DNA from: Elephas maximus indicus | Lineage: Eukaryota; Chordata; Mammalia; Proboscidea; Elephantidae | Direction: 5' to 3' | Length of the DNA stretch: 64,000 bases | Assembly: GCF_024166365.1 (NCBI RefSeq) | Contig: NC_064825.1 | Location: forward strand, 104,546,480 to 104,610,479 | In this document: positions 34,439 to 46,316 of the stretch, one piece after another | Layout of the letters: each line of letters opens with the position of its first letter | Numbering within the stretch: position 1 is the stretch's first letter | Notes under the pieces: generated by a model | The model's database searches: none | The model's input: the letters and a program-made list of their open reading frames with translations, nothing else | What the model was told of the DNA's origin: nothing | Program-made: the position numbers and the translations under genes

Positions 34439-34847
34439 TGTCTTAGTTATCTAGTGCTGCTAGGACAGAGTTACCACAAATGGGTGTCTTTAACAAACAG
34501 AAATGGATTTTATCACAGTTTAGGGGGCTAGAAGTCTGAATTCAAGGTGCTGGCCCTAGAAGAAGGTTTTCTCTCTCAGTCAGCTCAGAGGAAGGTCCTT
34601 GTCTCTTTGCACTTCTGCTCCTGGGTGATCATGTGGCTTGGCATCTTTCTTCCCCTATCTCTGCTTCTAGCTTTTTTGTTTAATCTTGTTTATATCTCAA
34701 AAAAGATTGACTCAAGACACAACCAACACTAATTCTGTCTCATTAACTTAACAAAGACAACTCATGCCCAAATTCGATTATAACCACAGGAATAGAAGCT
34801 AGGATTTACAATACATATTTTGGGAGGACACAATTCAATCCACAGCA
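34439..34847 (-). mobile_element. ERVL-MaLR solo LTR fossil with perfect target-site duplication
   Basis: A 409-bp LTR in reverse orientation, from TGTCTTAGTTATCTAGTGCT to CAATTCAATCCACAGCA, flanked by the 5-bp repeat ATGCT (34434-34438 and 34848-34852). The 5-bp duplication is typical of ERVL-type integration. No internal region remains. Divergence from the other LTRs here suggests an old, fixed copy. Confidence 0.92.
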
Positions 34848-35274
34848 ATGCTTTTGGCTGGCATAATGGAGGGAAACTACTCTTTATCTTTCTTTTGAAC
34901 TTATCCCCTTAACTTAGCTTCAACATAGAATATTGCACTTCTCTACCTATGAATTTGACTTGCATATAACTTCTAATATTCTAATAACTTAAGTACTGTT
35001 TTTACTCATATATATCGTTCTTTATCCTGAATTCCCCAGAATACTTCTTCTAAAAACTTTATTTGGCGATCACTAATAAAGTAAGGCTTTATGCAACACA
35101 TATTAGAAGAGAAGAAATCATATACAGAGAGAAGGGCACAGATTTCTTCAAGGATAGATTGAGCAGTGAAGAACTCAAAATTATGTAAGAAGTAAGCTAT
35201 AACTTTAAGTGGAGAGATCCATATTCCAGACCATGTTCTATCAGATGCAAACATTCAAAGCTTAGAATTGAGAG

Positions 35275-35530
35275 ATATGTTAGCACAGCTATCAATACGT
35301 AGTCTGAAGCCACGTTGCCTAGATTCAAACCTTGCCTCACTCTTCATCAGAGGTGTGACACTTCACAGGTTCCTTGATATCTCTGTGATTTACTTTCTTC
35401 ATCTGTAAAACACAAATAATAAAATAATATACTCTTTAACGTTGCTATGAAGATTAAAAAATATGATGATTAACTATTACATGCAAGTACACAGTACCCA
35501 AAATAAGAGTGGTTATTTTCATTATGATTA
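35275..35530 (+). repeat. MIR SINE, nearly full length
   Basis: GTTGCCTAGATTCAAACCTT, then TGTGATTTACTTTCTTCATC, TGTAAAACACAAATAATAAA and GTTGCTATGAAGATTAAAAA follow the whole MIR order from tRNA-related part through core to 3' end. Confidence 0.77.
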
Positions 35531-36317
35531 TCACTACTGGATTTAAAAGAGATATTCTTAATTTTTCAAAAACATTAATTTAAATTTTTTATCTACCCAT
35601 AATAAAGTTGTACCACTGTATTAAAATATTAAGTTCCTTTGTTGAGTGGCTGAAATCATATCAGCACTCTGGATGATACTAGTTTTCTTATAATGATCAG
35701 AAGCTAGGATTGTGAGTTCTAAATCTCTTTAATAAATAAGAAGTGAAAAATGAATCAAAAGTATGTAATAGCATCAATACTATGGACCCACAATGAGAGG
35801 AAAGTAAAAACAAAATAGGGGCCTTGGTAGTGAAAAGTTGGGGATAAAAATCAAAGGAAGGAGGGCATTTAGATAAGAAAAAATGAAATCAAAGGTTTCA
35901 CGGTGATGATAAGGCACATGCTATATCAGGAAAATAGATCAATATGAACCCTCTAGTTTAGTCAGACTCAAAAGTTGTGGTAGAAAATTTGGAAAAGTAA
36001 GTTGCCCTCATAGCTGAAGGCCATAAAAGCCAGGTTATAAAGCTCTGACATTTTCTATTGGCAAAGTAGAAAATCTGAAGGCATAAAAAATGTAGCAACA
36101 CCTTCTGTTAATATTTACTTGGCACCTAATAACAAAAAGCACTCTGAGTTGTTTAATGGAATTTAGCTATTTTTATTTTAACTGAATTTAGTCTATTTGG
36201 ACTTTGAGCTTTTAAGTAACAAAGTGCCTATCTGCAAGATCTCAGAGTCCTACTGAAGACTTGCTTTCTGTTCTCTGCACTTAGAAACTCAGTAAAAAGA
36301 GTTCAAGTGGATTCACT

Positions 36318-36533
36318 CTAAATGGCCAAACAAAACCCGTTGCCGTGGAGTTCATTCAGACTTATGACGACCCCATGTGTTACAGAGTAAAACTGCTCCC
36401 TGGGGTTTTCTTGGCTGTGATCTTCACAGAAGCAGTTCACCAGGGCTTTCTTCCATGGTGTTGCTGGGTGGGTTTAAACTGCCAACATTTAGGTTACGAG
36501 ACAAGATCAAAACCTATGTACTATCCAGGGACC
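36318..36533 (-). repeat. AfroSINE with target-site duplication
   Basis: AAAACCCGTTGCCGTGGAGT to ATCCAGGGACC. The class is that of the copy at position 1. TGGATTCACT at 36308-36317 and 36534-36543 is the 10-bp flanking duplication. Confidence 0.91.
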
Positions 36534-36699
36534 TGGATTCACTGTAAAAAAAAAAAGCCTCAACAAAATAAAGACTGGCTCCTCAGTTATCCCAAATATG
36601 ACTCATCAGTGGCGTCAGACTTGTCCCTTCCTTTCTTAAAGTAGGATCAAAAATGCTAACTCTCAACTCATCTCTGTGGGAGGCAAAAAAAAACATAGG

Positions 36700-36830
36700 G
36701 AGCAGAGAGAGGTGGATTATAATCTTGTCTATGCCATTAAAATGTCACTTGACCTTGGTCAAGTAAGTTTATGTCTAAACATGAATATTATTATTTCCAC
36801 TAAAGGGGCTCAAGAAAATAATTTTCCTGT
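36700..36830 (+). repeat. MIR-like SINE
   Basis: GTCACTTGACCTTGGTCAAG with following AACATGAATATTATTATTTC fits the MIR core and downstream region. Confidence 0.6.
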
Positions 36831-37264
36831 CAACTTTAACATAAGAATCTTTTCACACAGTATCACAGTCATTAAAATTTAAATAAGTCTCACATAATTA
36901 GATGAAATAAAAACAGTATGCATTGGCTATACTTGTATAAGTTTTCATTGTGAGAATGATTAACTCATGTAGAACAAACATGCAGACTGGGATTTAATAA
37001 AGTGGATAGTTCTGGAATTCTTTAAGTGGATCCTCACAGGCTTTTATTGAGATGAGTTTTCTACGTCTCTAAACAAGGAAGAAGGACTTAAATTCAGCAA
37101 TCCCCTCCTCTCCTCGTTCTTTCTCTCCTCTCCCTCTTTTTATCCCCTTGTCATCCCTTAAAAGACAAAGTGGGCATTCAAAAGACTGTGATGAGTCGTA
37201 AATATAATAAAATGTTTACTATGATTTTATAATCTAATGGCTCGGATGCTCATCATGGCTTTCA

Positions 37265-37640
37265 AGCCCTCCAACTCTGTGACAGAATCTTGCTTTTCAT
37301 TTTTCTCCCCAGGACTTCTACCAATGCATACTCCAGCCAAGCCTGACACTTGTTGTTCCTTATTAATATACTCAGGCCATCTTATTCCAATTTTTTTACA
37401 TCTGACAGCAGCTGAACACCCCTCCTCTGCTACAACCTAAACTTCCCATTTCTACCTGTGGAGAGAGTACCAGTTCAAATGTCACCTTCCCAGAGAAGCC
37501 TATCTGGATTCCTCCAAGTCACTCTCTTGCTAGTGGCCTTCTACAACCCCAAACTAAATACTTGTTGAATCATGCAGTCCCTGATTTTATTCTTCTCTCG
37601 TTTTTGCTTTAACATCTTTTGTTCATTGATTTTATAATAT
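37265..37640 (+). repeat. L2 LINE 3' end
   Basis: GTACCAGTTCAAATGTCACC followed by TTCCCAGAGAAGCCTATCTG is the L2 diagnostic (TCAAATGTCACCTCCTCAGAGAGGCCTTCC). It then runs through a pyrimidine-rich 3' region. Confidence 0.72.
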
Positions 37641-37699
37641 CTTGTGAGTTAAGTAAGGCAAGTTGGCTTTGTTCTATTTTGTGTACTTTGTATTAAGCT

Positions 37700-39440
37700 G
37701 GGAGGCAGAGTTTAGAAGAGAGCACTTAGAGTAAATCCAGGACCAAAACCAAAGTCTTTGGTCTGCACGGTATTCTTTTTCTAACACTTCACGCCACATC
37801 GCCATGCAAAACATCAAACTCCAGCCATCCAGATAGAGCCAACACAAAGCCCAGAAACCATAAACTGGTAAAGAAGAAAGTTGCTGGCGTGTTCATGGAC
37901 GGAAATTTCAGAGTGCGTGAAACAAAGAGATCAGTACGTTATGTTTATATTTGAAAAATAATACTGAGGAGGGGGTAGTGAGGAGATAATGGAAAGAGTC
38001 AGATCAAAAGGGGAAAAAGTAAGTCATGTGGATAAGAGGAGGAAGGAACAGGGTGGGACGAGACAGGGAAAAATCCATAAGGAAAGCAAGGGTGAGCAAA
38101 GAACCATGTTAGGGATTAAATAGTCTATCCCAGGATTTTATTAAAAAGATTCCTTCTCCCTTTTCCATGCCTCATGTTATCTTTTTCTCCAACTCCAGAA
38201 GTAGTTGTGGTTTTGGTCCATAAGAAGGGGTGACAGTGGGTTCTGGACACCCAACATTTGTATTCACTTATGCATTCCTATGCTTTTCCCAAACTTAAAC
38301 CTTGCAAAAAGTCTGAAGGTAGGATATTCTGTCAGGTTAGTCTTGGTGCCAGGGAAGAATTTGTTTCATCCCCTCCCCTTTTTTTTTAAATCAGAATTAG
38401 CCTCAGAGGCAGGGATGCACCAAGCAAAAGCCAGTAGAAGCCGAGGGCCCCTGACACATCGGAACCTTCCCATCACTGTGGGAAATATGTTCCTGGAACT
38501 TCAAGTTTCTCAGGAGACATAACCAGATGATGGGAACTGTCCTAAAAAATGGGGCAGTGTTGGAAAATCATTCAGAAACAGCCCGAAAATGGGAGGCAAG
38601 AAAAGGAGATATTTCACTAGGGCTTGAAAAACCTACCTTTTTTCTTTTAAGCAAAGACATAACATTCAATGGAGAGCTCATAGTCTTCTCTTTTTCAATT
38701 CTGATCTACTTTGAAGATTAACCATTGCAGTGCATTGCAACATGCAAATTGTACTTGAGACAGGCCCACTCTGGCTTTCTGCTGAAGGAGCTATCAGAAG
38801 AGAAGATGCCCCACAGGTAGCCAACTCTTCCTAGGAGGCCTGAATTACACTTTACAAAAAGGTCTGTAATGCTAGAAGGAGAAAAATTTTTTTTAAGTTT
38901 CTTATTTCTACTCTTAAAATTTTCTAAAACAAAAAATATTCTCATTATTCTATGGTAGAAATTTTTCTAACGTCAGTTCTACTAGCCTCAAAACACTCCC
39001 TGACAAAACACATGAATTAAGCATGTCTTATTCCTTCAGATATTTATAGGGTTTTCATAAAAGTTCACAAATGCCCAGAACTGCATTTCAGCCTTCAGAG
39101 GCCAAGGACTACATTCCTCCCCATCCAAATGAGCTACTTAGCACAGTTAGCCCAGCAGCACAGCAAACCATAGGGACAATTAATCCCAGACAAGGTTGTC
39201 AGCAGCCAGATTTTGTCCTCAGAGCTCTCCTCTCTGCTTCATTTTTCCTAAGGGACACCTCCGAGTGTTCATGTGGTCACCTCTCTGCCCCACATCACCT
39301 ACACACCCTGCTTTAAGGAGCAAGCACACTTTCAAACTCACATTGGTATGTAGACCACTAAAAGTAACCAAGAAAGGTTACCAATGGCTTTCTCCTTTAA
39401 GTAAAATCTTTTCAAATGGTAGGCAAAGCTCAAGTAGGTG
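37700..39440. other. Intergenic, nothing recognised
   Basis: Purine-rich from 37930 to 38110. The 105- and 121-codon ORFs (38205-38522, 39196-39561) show no domain, signal or homolog I recognise, and the second runs into a MIR. I do not call either a gene. Confidence 0.5.
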
Positions 39441-39444
39441 TGAT

Positions 39445-39580
39445 GTAATTGAATTCTCTGACTCCATTGCTTATGTTTATGTGACTTCAGGCAAATTTAT
39501 TAACTTCTCTTACTTTCCTATTATGGAAAACATTACTGTTAACTATAATAATTATTATTAATCCTAATAATATTAGTAAA
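39445..39580 (+). repeat. MIR-like SINE
   Basis: TATGTGACTTCAGGCAAATT, TATTAACTTCTCTTACTTTC and CTATTATGGAAAACATTACT follow the MIR core. Confidence 0.62.
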
Positions 39581-39784
39581 ATATATAACAGAAATTTACA
39601 TAAAAACTACAACTTAAATTCTCTATAATTTCTAAAACATTTTTAAGTTGGTAAAAAAAGGAAAATGACAGAGGGATTTAAATTTATAACAAGTAACACA
39701 AGACAAATTAACTAAAATAAATTTTATTTAAAGATTATTTTTAGCATTGATTTTCTGAAAAGAAAAAAAAAACAAACACCAACT

Positions 39785-39950
39785 TTGAATATGATACTGA
39801 AGGAAGTGAGGTGCAAGCCACGCAAATATTTGCGGGAAGAATAATTAAGACAGTGGGAGCAACCTGTGCAAAGTGTCTTAGGCAGGAGCATGGCTGGTAT
39901 CATGCAAAACGTTGGCAGGAATAGTGGTTTATATGTCACAATGGAAAAAA
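39785..39950 (-). repeat. L2 LINE, antisense
   Basis: AGTGAGGTGCAAGCCACGCA to GCATGGCTGGTATCATGCAA matches the complement of the L2 region around GGCAGAGGGAACAGCAAGTGC (here GGGAGCAACCTGTGCAAAGT). Confidence 0.6.
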
Positions 39951-40008
39951 AGAATTAAAAGAGTTGCGCACTAGCAGAAGTAAGATGGAAATAATGGAGA
40001 TGTGGTTG

Positions 40009-40290
40009 GAGATTGTTGTTGCTGTATGTCGTCGAGATCCGATAAACAGAAGTCAGCTGCAGGATCCAGAACCAATAAAAGCCCACAAGCCCTGCCAGAA
40101 TATCCAATCTGTGCAGGTCTCACGCACAAGAAAACTCCCGTTCCAGTGACTGACCGCTCACACCAGATCCTATCATGGAGGTGATCACATGACATCAAAT
40201 CTCATCATGGAAGTGATCGCATCATCACTCAACTATCAAATCACTAAGAATCATGGCCCGGCCAAGTTCACGCACAACCTTAACCATCAT
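40009..40290 (-). repeat. Unclassified interspersed repeat
   Basis: On the minus strand it opens with ATGATGGTTAAGGTTGTGCG and AACTTGGCCGGGCCATGATT, an opening that resembles mammalian repeats beginning TTAATTTTATGTGTCAACTT. It then has two near-repeats, GATCACTTCCATGATG and GATCACCTCCATGATA, about 32 bp apart. It ends in CTCGACGACATACAGCAACA, which resembles the SINE/RTE tail. It is clearly a mobile-element derivative, but I cannot assign the family: LTR remnant, DNA element or RTE-dependent composite are all possible. Confidence 0.5.
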
Positions 40291-40339
40291 AGTTGGGGAG
40301 GAGAGTTAGAATGAAAAATGGAGGGTATGGTGTTGTAAA

Positions 40340-40545
40340 GGAGTCCTGGTTGTGCAGTGGTTAAGCATTTGGGTGCTAATGAAATGTCAGCAGTTCAAAC
40401 TCACCAGCCATTCCACAGGATAAAGATGTAGAAGTCTGTTTCTGCAAAGATTTACAGCCTTTGAAACCCTGTGGGGTAGTTCTAATCTGTCCTATAAGGT
40501 CTCTATGAGTTGAAATCAACTCCAAAGAACTTTTTTTTTTTAAGG
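40340..40545 (+). repeat. AfroSINE, long class
   Basis: GGAGTCCTGGTTGTGCAGTG to GTTGAAATCAACTCCAAAGA, with the extra middle TAAAGATGTAGAAGTCTGTT. It ends in a T/A-rich tail. Confidence 0.87.
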
Positions 40546-40558
40546 TAGTGTAAAATTC

Positions 40559-40730
40559 AAACCAAACCCATTGCCGTTGAGTCAATTCCAACTCATAACG
40601 ACCCTATAGGGCAGAGTAGAACTGTCCCATAGAGTTTCCAAGGACCGCCTGGCAGATTTGAACTGCTGACCCTTTGGTTAGCAGCGGTAGCAAAATAGTC
40701 TCGTTAAAAAAAAAAAAAAAAAAAAAAAAA
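40559..40730 (-). repeat. AfroSINE fragment with a poly(A) tract
   Basis: CAAACCAAACCCATTGCCGT to TTTGGTTAGCAGCGGTAGCA (40559-40692), lacking the head. A pure A run of about 26 bases follows at 40706-40731; it sits on the head side and so is not this SINE's own tail. Confidence 0.8.
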
Positions 40731-41190
40731 CACGCGCAATCACTAGTTTGAGTAATATGCGCACAATTTTTACTAATTCTGGGAATGCATAAAAACCATG
40801 GACTTCTTCCTGGGCTTTATGAAATAGCATTATCCACTATAATATGAACTCTAAAGGTAGAGATTTTCATTTTATCATTGCTAGTATTACTGTACTTGAC
40901 AATAATGGGGAGTCCATGCTTCTGTGAATCCACTCTCTCCTTCCTCTGCAGTAATAGGTGATACTTAGGTACATAATCTTCCAGGAACACCTCACTTTCC
41001 CCAGCACCCTTTGCAGCTAGGTGCAGTTCTGTGACTAAGTTCTTGTTAATTGGATGTAAACAGAAGAAATATGTGTAACTTCCAGGCTGAAATAGCAAAT
41101 GTTGACTGTTTACTCCTCAAGCTTATTTTCCCTTCTTGATACCTAAAACCAAGGGGTGGTTTTACTGCTATAGATGATAGTGCTGTAGGG

Positions 41191-42445
41191 TAATTCTTCT
41201 CAAACTATAATGTACACATGAATCAACTAGGGTAAAAATTCAAATTACTATTCATGGGGTCTGTGTTTTACTGACTCTGCAAAGACATTCGAATGTGTGG
41301 ATCATAACGACTTTTGGATAACATCGTGAAGCATAAGAATTCCAAAACACTTAATTTGCATGTGAAGAACCTGTACATAGACCAAGAGGCAGTCCTTTGA
41401 ACAGAACAAGGGGAATCTATGTGGTTTCAGAAAAGTTGTGCATCCACATTGTATCCATTCTCCACACTTATTCAATCTGTATGCTGAGTAAATAATCCAA
41501 GAAGCCAGACTATATAAAGAAAAATGCAGCACCAGGATTTGAGAAAGACTCTTTAACAACCTACAATATGCAGATGACACAACTTTGCTTGCTGAAAACA
41601 AAGAGAACTTGAAGCACTAACTGATGAAGCTCAAAGACCACAGCAATCAGTAAGGATTATACCTCAACATCAAGAAAACAAAAATCCTCAGAACTGGAAC
41701 AATAAATGACATTATGATAAATGGAGAAAATATTAGATTCGTCAAGGATTTCGTTTTACTTGGATCTACAATCAACACTCATGGAAACAGCAGTCAAGAA
41801 ATCAAGTGATGTATTTTATTGGACAAATCTGCTGCAAAAGAAATCTTTAAAGTGTTAAAAATCAAAGATGTCACTTTAAGGACTAAGACATGCCTGGCCC
41901 AAGCCATGGTGTTTTCAATAGTCATGTGCATGTGAAAGCTGGACAATGACTAAGGAAGACTGAAGAAGTGTTTATGGCTTTGAATTATGGTGCTGACACA
42001 GAATATTGAATATGCCGAGGATTGCCAGAAGAAAGAACAAATCTGTCTTGGAAGGAGTACAACCAGAACGCTCCTTAGAAGCGAGGATGGTGAGGTTTCG
42101 TCTTGTTTACTTTGGACATATTATTAGGAGGGACCAATCCATGGAGAAGGACATCATGCTTTATAACGTAGAGAGTCAAAGAAATAGAGGAAGACACTCA
42201 ATGAGATGAGTTGGCACAGTGGCTGCAACAATGGGCTCAAACATAATAACAATTGTGAGGATGACACAGGATCAGGCAGTGTTACAGTCAGTTCTATATA
42301 GGGTCACTATGAGTTGGATCCAACTTGATACCACCTAACAACTAATAACAACAAGATCTGTAGTTGGTCCAGAATTGTGCATTTCTAATATGCTCCCAGG
42401 TGATGCCAATGATGCTAGCAGCTGGATCACACTTTGAACATAAAA
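41191..42445 (+). repeat. MER5A-type DNA transposon, split by an RTE LINE
   Basis: The left half TAATTCTTCTCAAACTATAA to about 41280 matches the MER5A start (CAGTGGTTCTCAAACTTTAG). The right half at 42359-42440, GAATTGTGCATTTCTAATAT, then GCTCCCAGGTGATGCCAATG and GGATCACACTTTGAACATAA, matches the MER5A end. The RTE element occupies the middle. MER5A is a non-autonomous hAT-Charlie element. Confidence 0.78.
41288..42350 (+). mobile_element. RTE-clade LINE, 5'-truncated, longest copy
   Basis: Begins around GTGGATCATAACGACTTTTG (RT: V-DHN), continues through the catalytic box (CAATATGCAGATGACACAAC, QYADDT, near 41562) and the C-terminal FGHIIRRDQSMEKD region (42111 on), and ends in the tail CCACCTAACAACTAATAACA. 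Frame is broken several times. Inserted in MER5A. Confidence 0.9.
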
Positions 42446-42773
42446 GTTCTAGGCGATGACCGAGCAACCACTTGGAAGTAACCTGGGTCTTGTAATGAAA
42501 AAGAGAAGAGGTACTGCCCTTCCATCCAGGGCCATTTACATGGGACTGTTCTATCAAAATGAAAAAATTCCTATATGTTAACCCACTGTATCACTGGGTT
42601 TCTCTTTTATAGATGCCTAGCCTTTCTCTAAGAATTATAAAGCTCAAAATATTATCCACAAGAAAGATGCAGCAAAATGACAAGGTACAAGATAAACACA
42701 AAAATTAGTTGGGTTCCTCTACACTAACAAAGAGAACTCTGAAAGGAAAACAATACCGTTTATAATAGGGCCC

Positions 42774-45232
42774 TGCTATGGACTGAATTGTGTTCCCCAA
42801 AAGTATGTGTTATAAATCCTAGTCTCTATGCCTGTGCTTATAATTTCATATGGGAATGGATTGTTTTTGTTATGCTAATTAGACAGGATTAAGGTAGGGT
42901 GCAGAGATATAAAAGAGATTAAACAATCAAGCAAGAGATGTAGAGATGGGGAAATGAGATGTCTAGCCACATGAAGATTGCCCAGGAGCATAAGCTCAGA
43001 AGAGACAAGAATCTTCCTCTAGAGCTGACAGAGAAAGAAAGCTTTTCCCTAGAGCCAGCACCCTGAATTCAGACTTCTAGTCTCCTAAAGTGTGAGAAAA
43101 TAAATTTCTGTTTGTTAAAGCCACCCACCTGCAGTATTTCTGTTGTAGTAACTCTAGAGAACTAAAACAGAATTTGGTATCAGGGGTGAGATATTTGGTA
43201 ACTAGAAGTGCAGGTGTTGCTGTAACAAATACCTACAATGAGGAAGTGGCTTTGGAATTGCATAATGGGTGGAGGCTGGGAGAGTTTTTTTTTAATAGTA
43301 AAAGCCTATATTGCCTTGAAAAGACTGTTGGTAGTATTATGGACCTCAAAAGAAATTCAGGTGAGAGCTCAGGAGGAAGTGAGGAGAACTATAGAGAAAG
43401 CTTCTATCATCTTAGAGAATACATGTGGGCTCCAGCAAAAGAATGTGGCTAGAAATGTGAACGTTAGATGTGCTTCTGGTGAGACATTAAAAGAAAACGA
43501 TGAACATGTGATTGGACAGTGGACAAAGGGCGATACTTTTATGCAGTGACAAAGAACTTGTCTGAATTATGTCCAACTATTTGGTGTAAGGTAGAACTTG
43601 TAAGTAATGAACTTGGATATCTGCTGATGAGATTTCTATGCAAGCCAAGCAGGTTCTTCTTGCTGCTTATAGTAGAATGCAATAGGAAAGACATGGACTT
43701 AAAAATGAACTGTGTAAAATGAGAACAAAACTTAAAGATTTGGAGAATTCTGTTGTACAAACTAAGGAACATGTCCTAGACTGTTCACCAAGCACGTGGC
43801 TACACAGTCTTTTTTTTAAAGAGATTAGGCCTGTTACTGATGGATCTGACCAACTACCACAGCAGAAAACACATTATCTTTGACTGAAAGGGACAAAGAA
43901 AGACAAAAGGAAGGAACATTGTCACTTGGAATTCTCCAGGCAGGAAACATGCTAAAGTAGCCACAACTGTTGTCCTCCAAGAAAAGAAAAGGACCATCCC
44001 TAGAGCAGCTCACAGACCTGCAGAACTGCTGGAAAGAGCACAGGAAGCAGAGTCTTCTTAGTTTCACAGGTTGGACCCAAGGTCTCCTGGATCTTAAAGG
44101 GTGGGGCCACAACCTCTTAGATTTCAAAGAGCCAAGTCTTTGCTAACTCAGTTCCAGTGTGTGGGGCTGCCATTAAGGTGTACCAGGGGGACAGGGCCAC
44201 TGCTCAAAGCTGAGGGGATGGGATCGCCTCAAGGGGTAGAAAATGGAGCCTGCCAGAGTCGAGGTGTGGGGGTCATAATTTAGATGGACTAGGAAAATGG
44301 AGCCACCAAAAGTCAAGGGAGTAGAGTTGCCACACCAGTTGACCTGGAAGGCAGAACTGAAATCCAGGGCCTAGGGTACTCCACCCAGAATACAGGCGGT
44401 GTGCCAAGACCTAGAGTCTGGAGGGTGGGGCCATCACCCAGGTGGTCTCAGAACGCAGAGCATTATTTTAAAGGTTTGAGAGCTAATTTAATTAATTTTG
44501 CTGGGATTTGGACTTGCTTGGTGCCCTTTATTCCTTCTTTCTCTTCAATTTATTATCCTAGTTTAGTGGAAATGTATAACTTGTGTCATTCCAACATTCT
44601 ATTTTGGAAGCAGATAACCAGTATTCTAGATTTCACAGGTTTGCAGATGAAGATGACTTTGCCCCAGGATGGAATATGCCTAACATCTCACACATATTTG
44701 ATTTAGATGATTCAGAAAATGAGATTTTTAACTTGGAGGTGATTTGAAACTCATGGCATGATGTGATGGAGTGAATTTTTTTTGCATGTGGCAAGGACAT
44801 GAATTTTTGGAGGCCAAAGGGTGGAATATTATGGATTGAATTGTGAACCCAGAAAATACATGGTTTTTTTTTTTTTTGGTTACAATTCCATTTGAGAATG
44901 GGTTGTCTTTGTTATGTCAATGATACAGGGTTAGTGTAGGGTATGTCTTGAGTCAATCTCTTTAGAGATACAAAAAAGATTAAACAAGAAAGCAAGAGAA
45001 GTAGAGATGGGGGAAATGAAATGCCAAGCCACATGAATATTGCCCAGGAACAGAAGCTAAAAAGAGACAAGATCGTCCTCCAGAGCTCACAGAGAGAAAA
45101 AGCCTTCCCCTAGAGCCAGCATCCTGAATTTGGACTTCTAGCTTCCTAAAATGTGAGGAAATAATTTTCTGATTGTTAAAGACACACACACTTGTGGCAT
45201 TTCTGTTACGGCTGCACTAGATTACTAAGACA
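42774..45232 (+). mobile_element. ERVL-MaLR fossil with both LTRs, nested in L1
   Basis: 5' LTR 42774-43169, internal region 43170-44826, 3' LTR 44827-45232. The first internal bases (AATTTGGTATCAGG) fit the tRNA-Leu-type primer-binding site of ERVL elements, and a purine-rich tract (CCAAAGGGTGGA) precedes the 3' LTR. At 2.46 kb it has the size of a non-autonomous MaLR. I see no retroviral protein in it, as expected for MaLRs, which relied on ERVL enzymes. The two LTRs differ noticeably by eye, pointing to an age of tens of millions of years. Flanking 5-mers GGCCC and CCCCC are an approximate target-site duplication. It is structurally whole but long dead. Confidence 0.88.
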
Positions 45233-46217
45233 CCCCCGAAATACCTAGGAATAAACCTAACTAGGGGCATAAAAGGCTTATACAAGGAAAAGTATAAAAC
45301 ACTACTTCAAGAAACCAAAAGAGAATTACATAGATGGAAAAACATCCCATTCTTATGGATTGGAAGACTTAACATTGTGAAAATGTCAATAGTACCCAAA
45401 GTAATCTATAGATATAATGCAATCCTGATCCAAAGTCCAACATTTTTTAATGAAATGAAAATAATTAATCTTCAACTTTATGTGTAGAGGAAAGGGGCCC
45501 CGAATGGCTAAAGCAATATTGAATAAGAAAAACAAAGTAAGAGGCTTCACATTTCCCAATCTCAAAAGTTACTATACAACCATAGTAATCAAACAACCTG
45601 GTACTGGTTCAATCACAGACACATAGATTAATGAAATGGAATTGAGAACCCAGAAGTAAATCTATCCATCTACAGACAGTTGAGCTTCAACAAAGAAACA
45701 GTCTCTTTAACAAATGACATTGAGAAAACTGGTCAGCCATTTGAACAAAAATGAAACAGAATCCATATCTCATACCATGCACAAAAACTAAATGAAAATG
45801 GACCAAAGGCTAAATGTTAAAGGTAAAATTATAAAGCTCACAGAAGATAATTTAGGAACAAGACTAGGGAACTTAATTTTTGGTATAAATAGCCTATTGA
45901 ACACAACTAAAAATGCATGAACAGAAGATAATTTAGGTAACAGAGACATCCTAGAAATTAAGTACTTATGCTCATCAAAAGACTTTACAAAATTTAAAAA
46001 GAGAGCCTACCGACTGGTAAAAATTCTTTGGCAACAACATATCTGACAAGGGTCTAATCTTTAAAATATATAGAAAACTTCAATAATTCAACAACAAAAT
46101 GACAAGCAATCCAAACAAAAAATGGTCAAAGGACAGGAACAGACACTTCAGATAAGAGAATGGACATTCTGATAGCCAACAAAAACATGAAAAGATGCTC
46201 ACTTCATTAGCCATTAT

Positions 46218-46316
46218 TTTTTTTTTTTAGGTGCTGTTGAGTCAGTTCCAACTCATAGCAACCCTGTGTATAACAGGACAAAACACTGCCTGGCCCTGCA
46301 CCAACCTCATGTTGAT
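46218..46316 (-). mobile_element. RTE LINE 3' end, severely truncated, nested in L1
   Basis: About 98 bp: poly(T), then GGTGCTGTTGAGTCAGTTCC and CACTGCCTGGCCCTGCACC, the complement of the RTE 3' end. A perfect 12-bp duplication ATTAGCCATTAT at 46206-46217 and 46317-46328 marks a genuine insertion. Confidence 0.92.

Noticed and set aside
38205-39561. ORFs of 105 and 121 codons in a repeat-poor stretch
   Set aside because: No domain, no splice or promoter support, and the second runs into a MIR; expected by chance in 64 kb.
43174-43549. Overlapping ORFs of 92 and 103 codons
   Set aside because: They lie inside the internal region of the MaLR fossil and show no recognisable protein.
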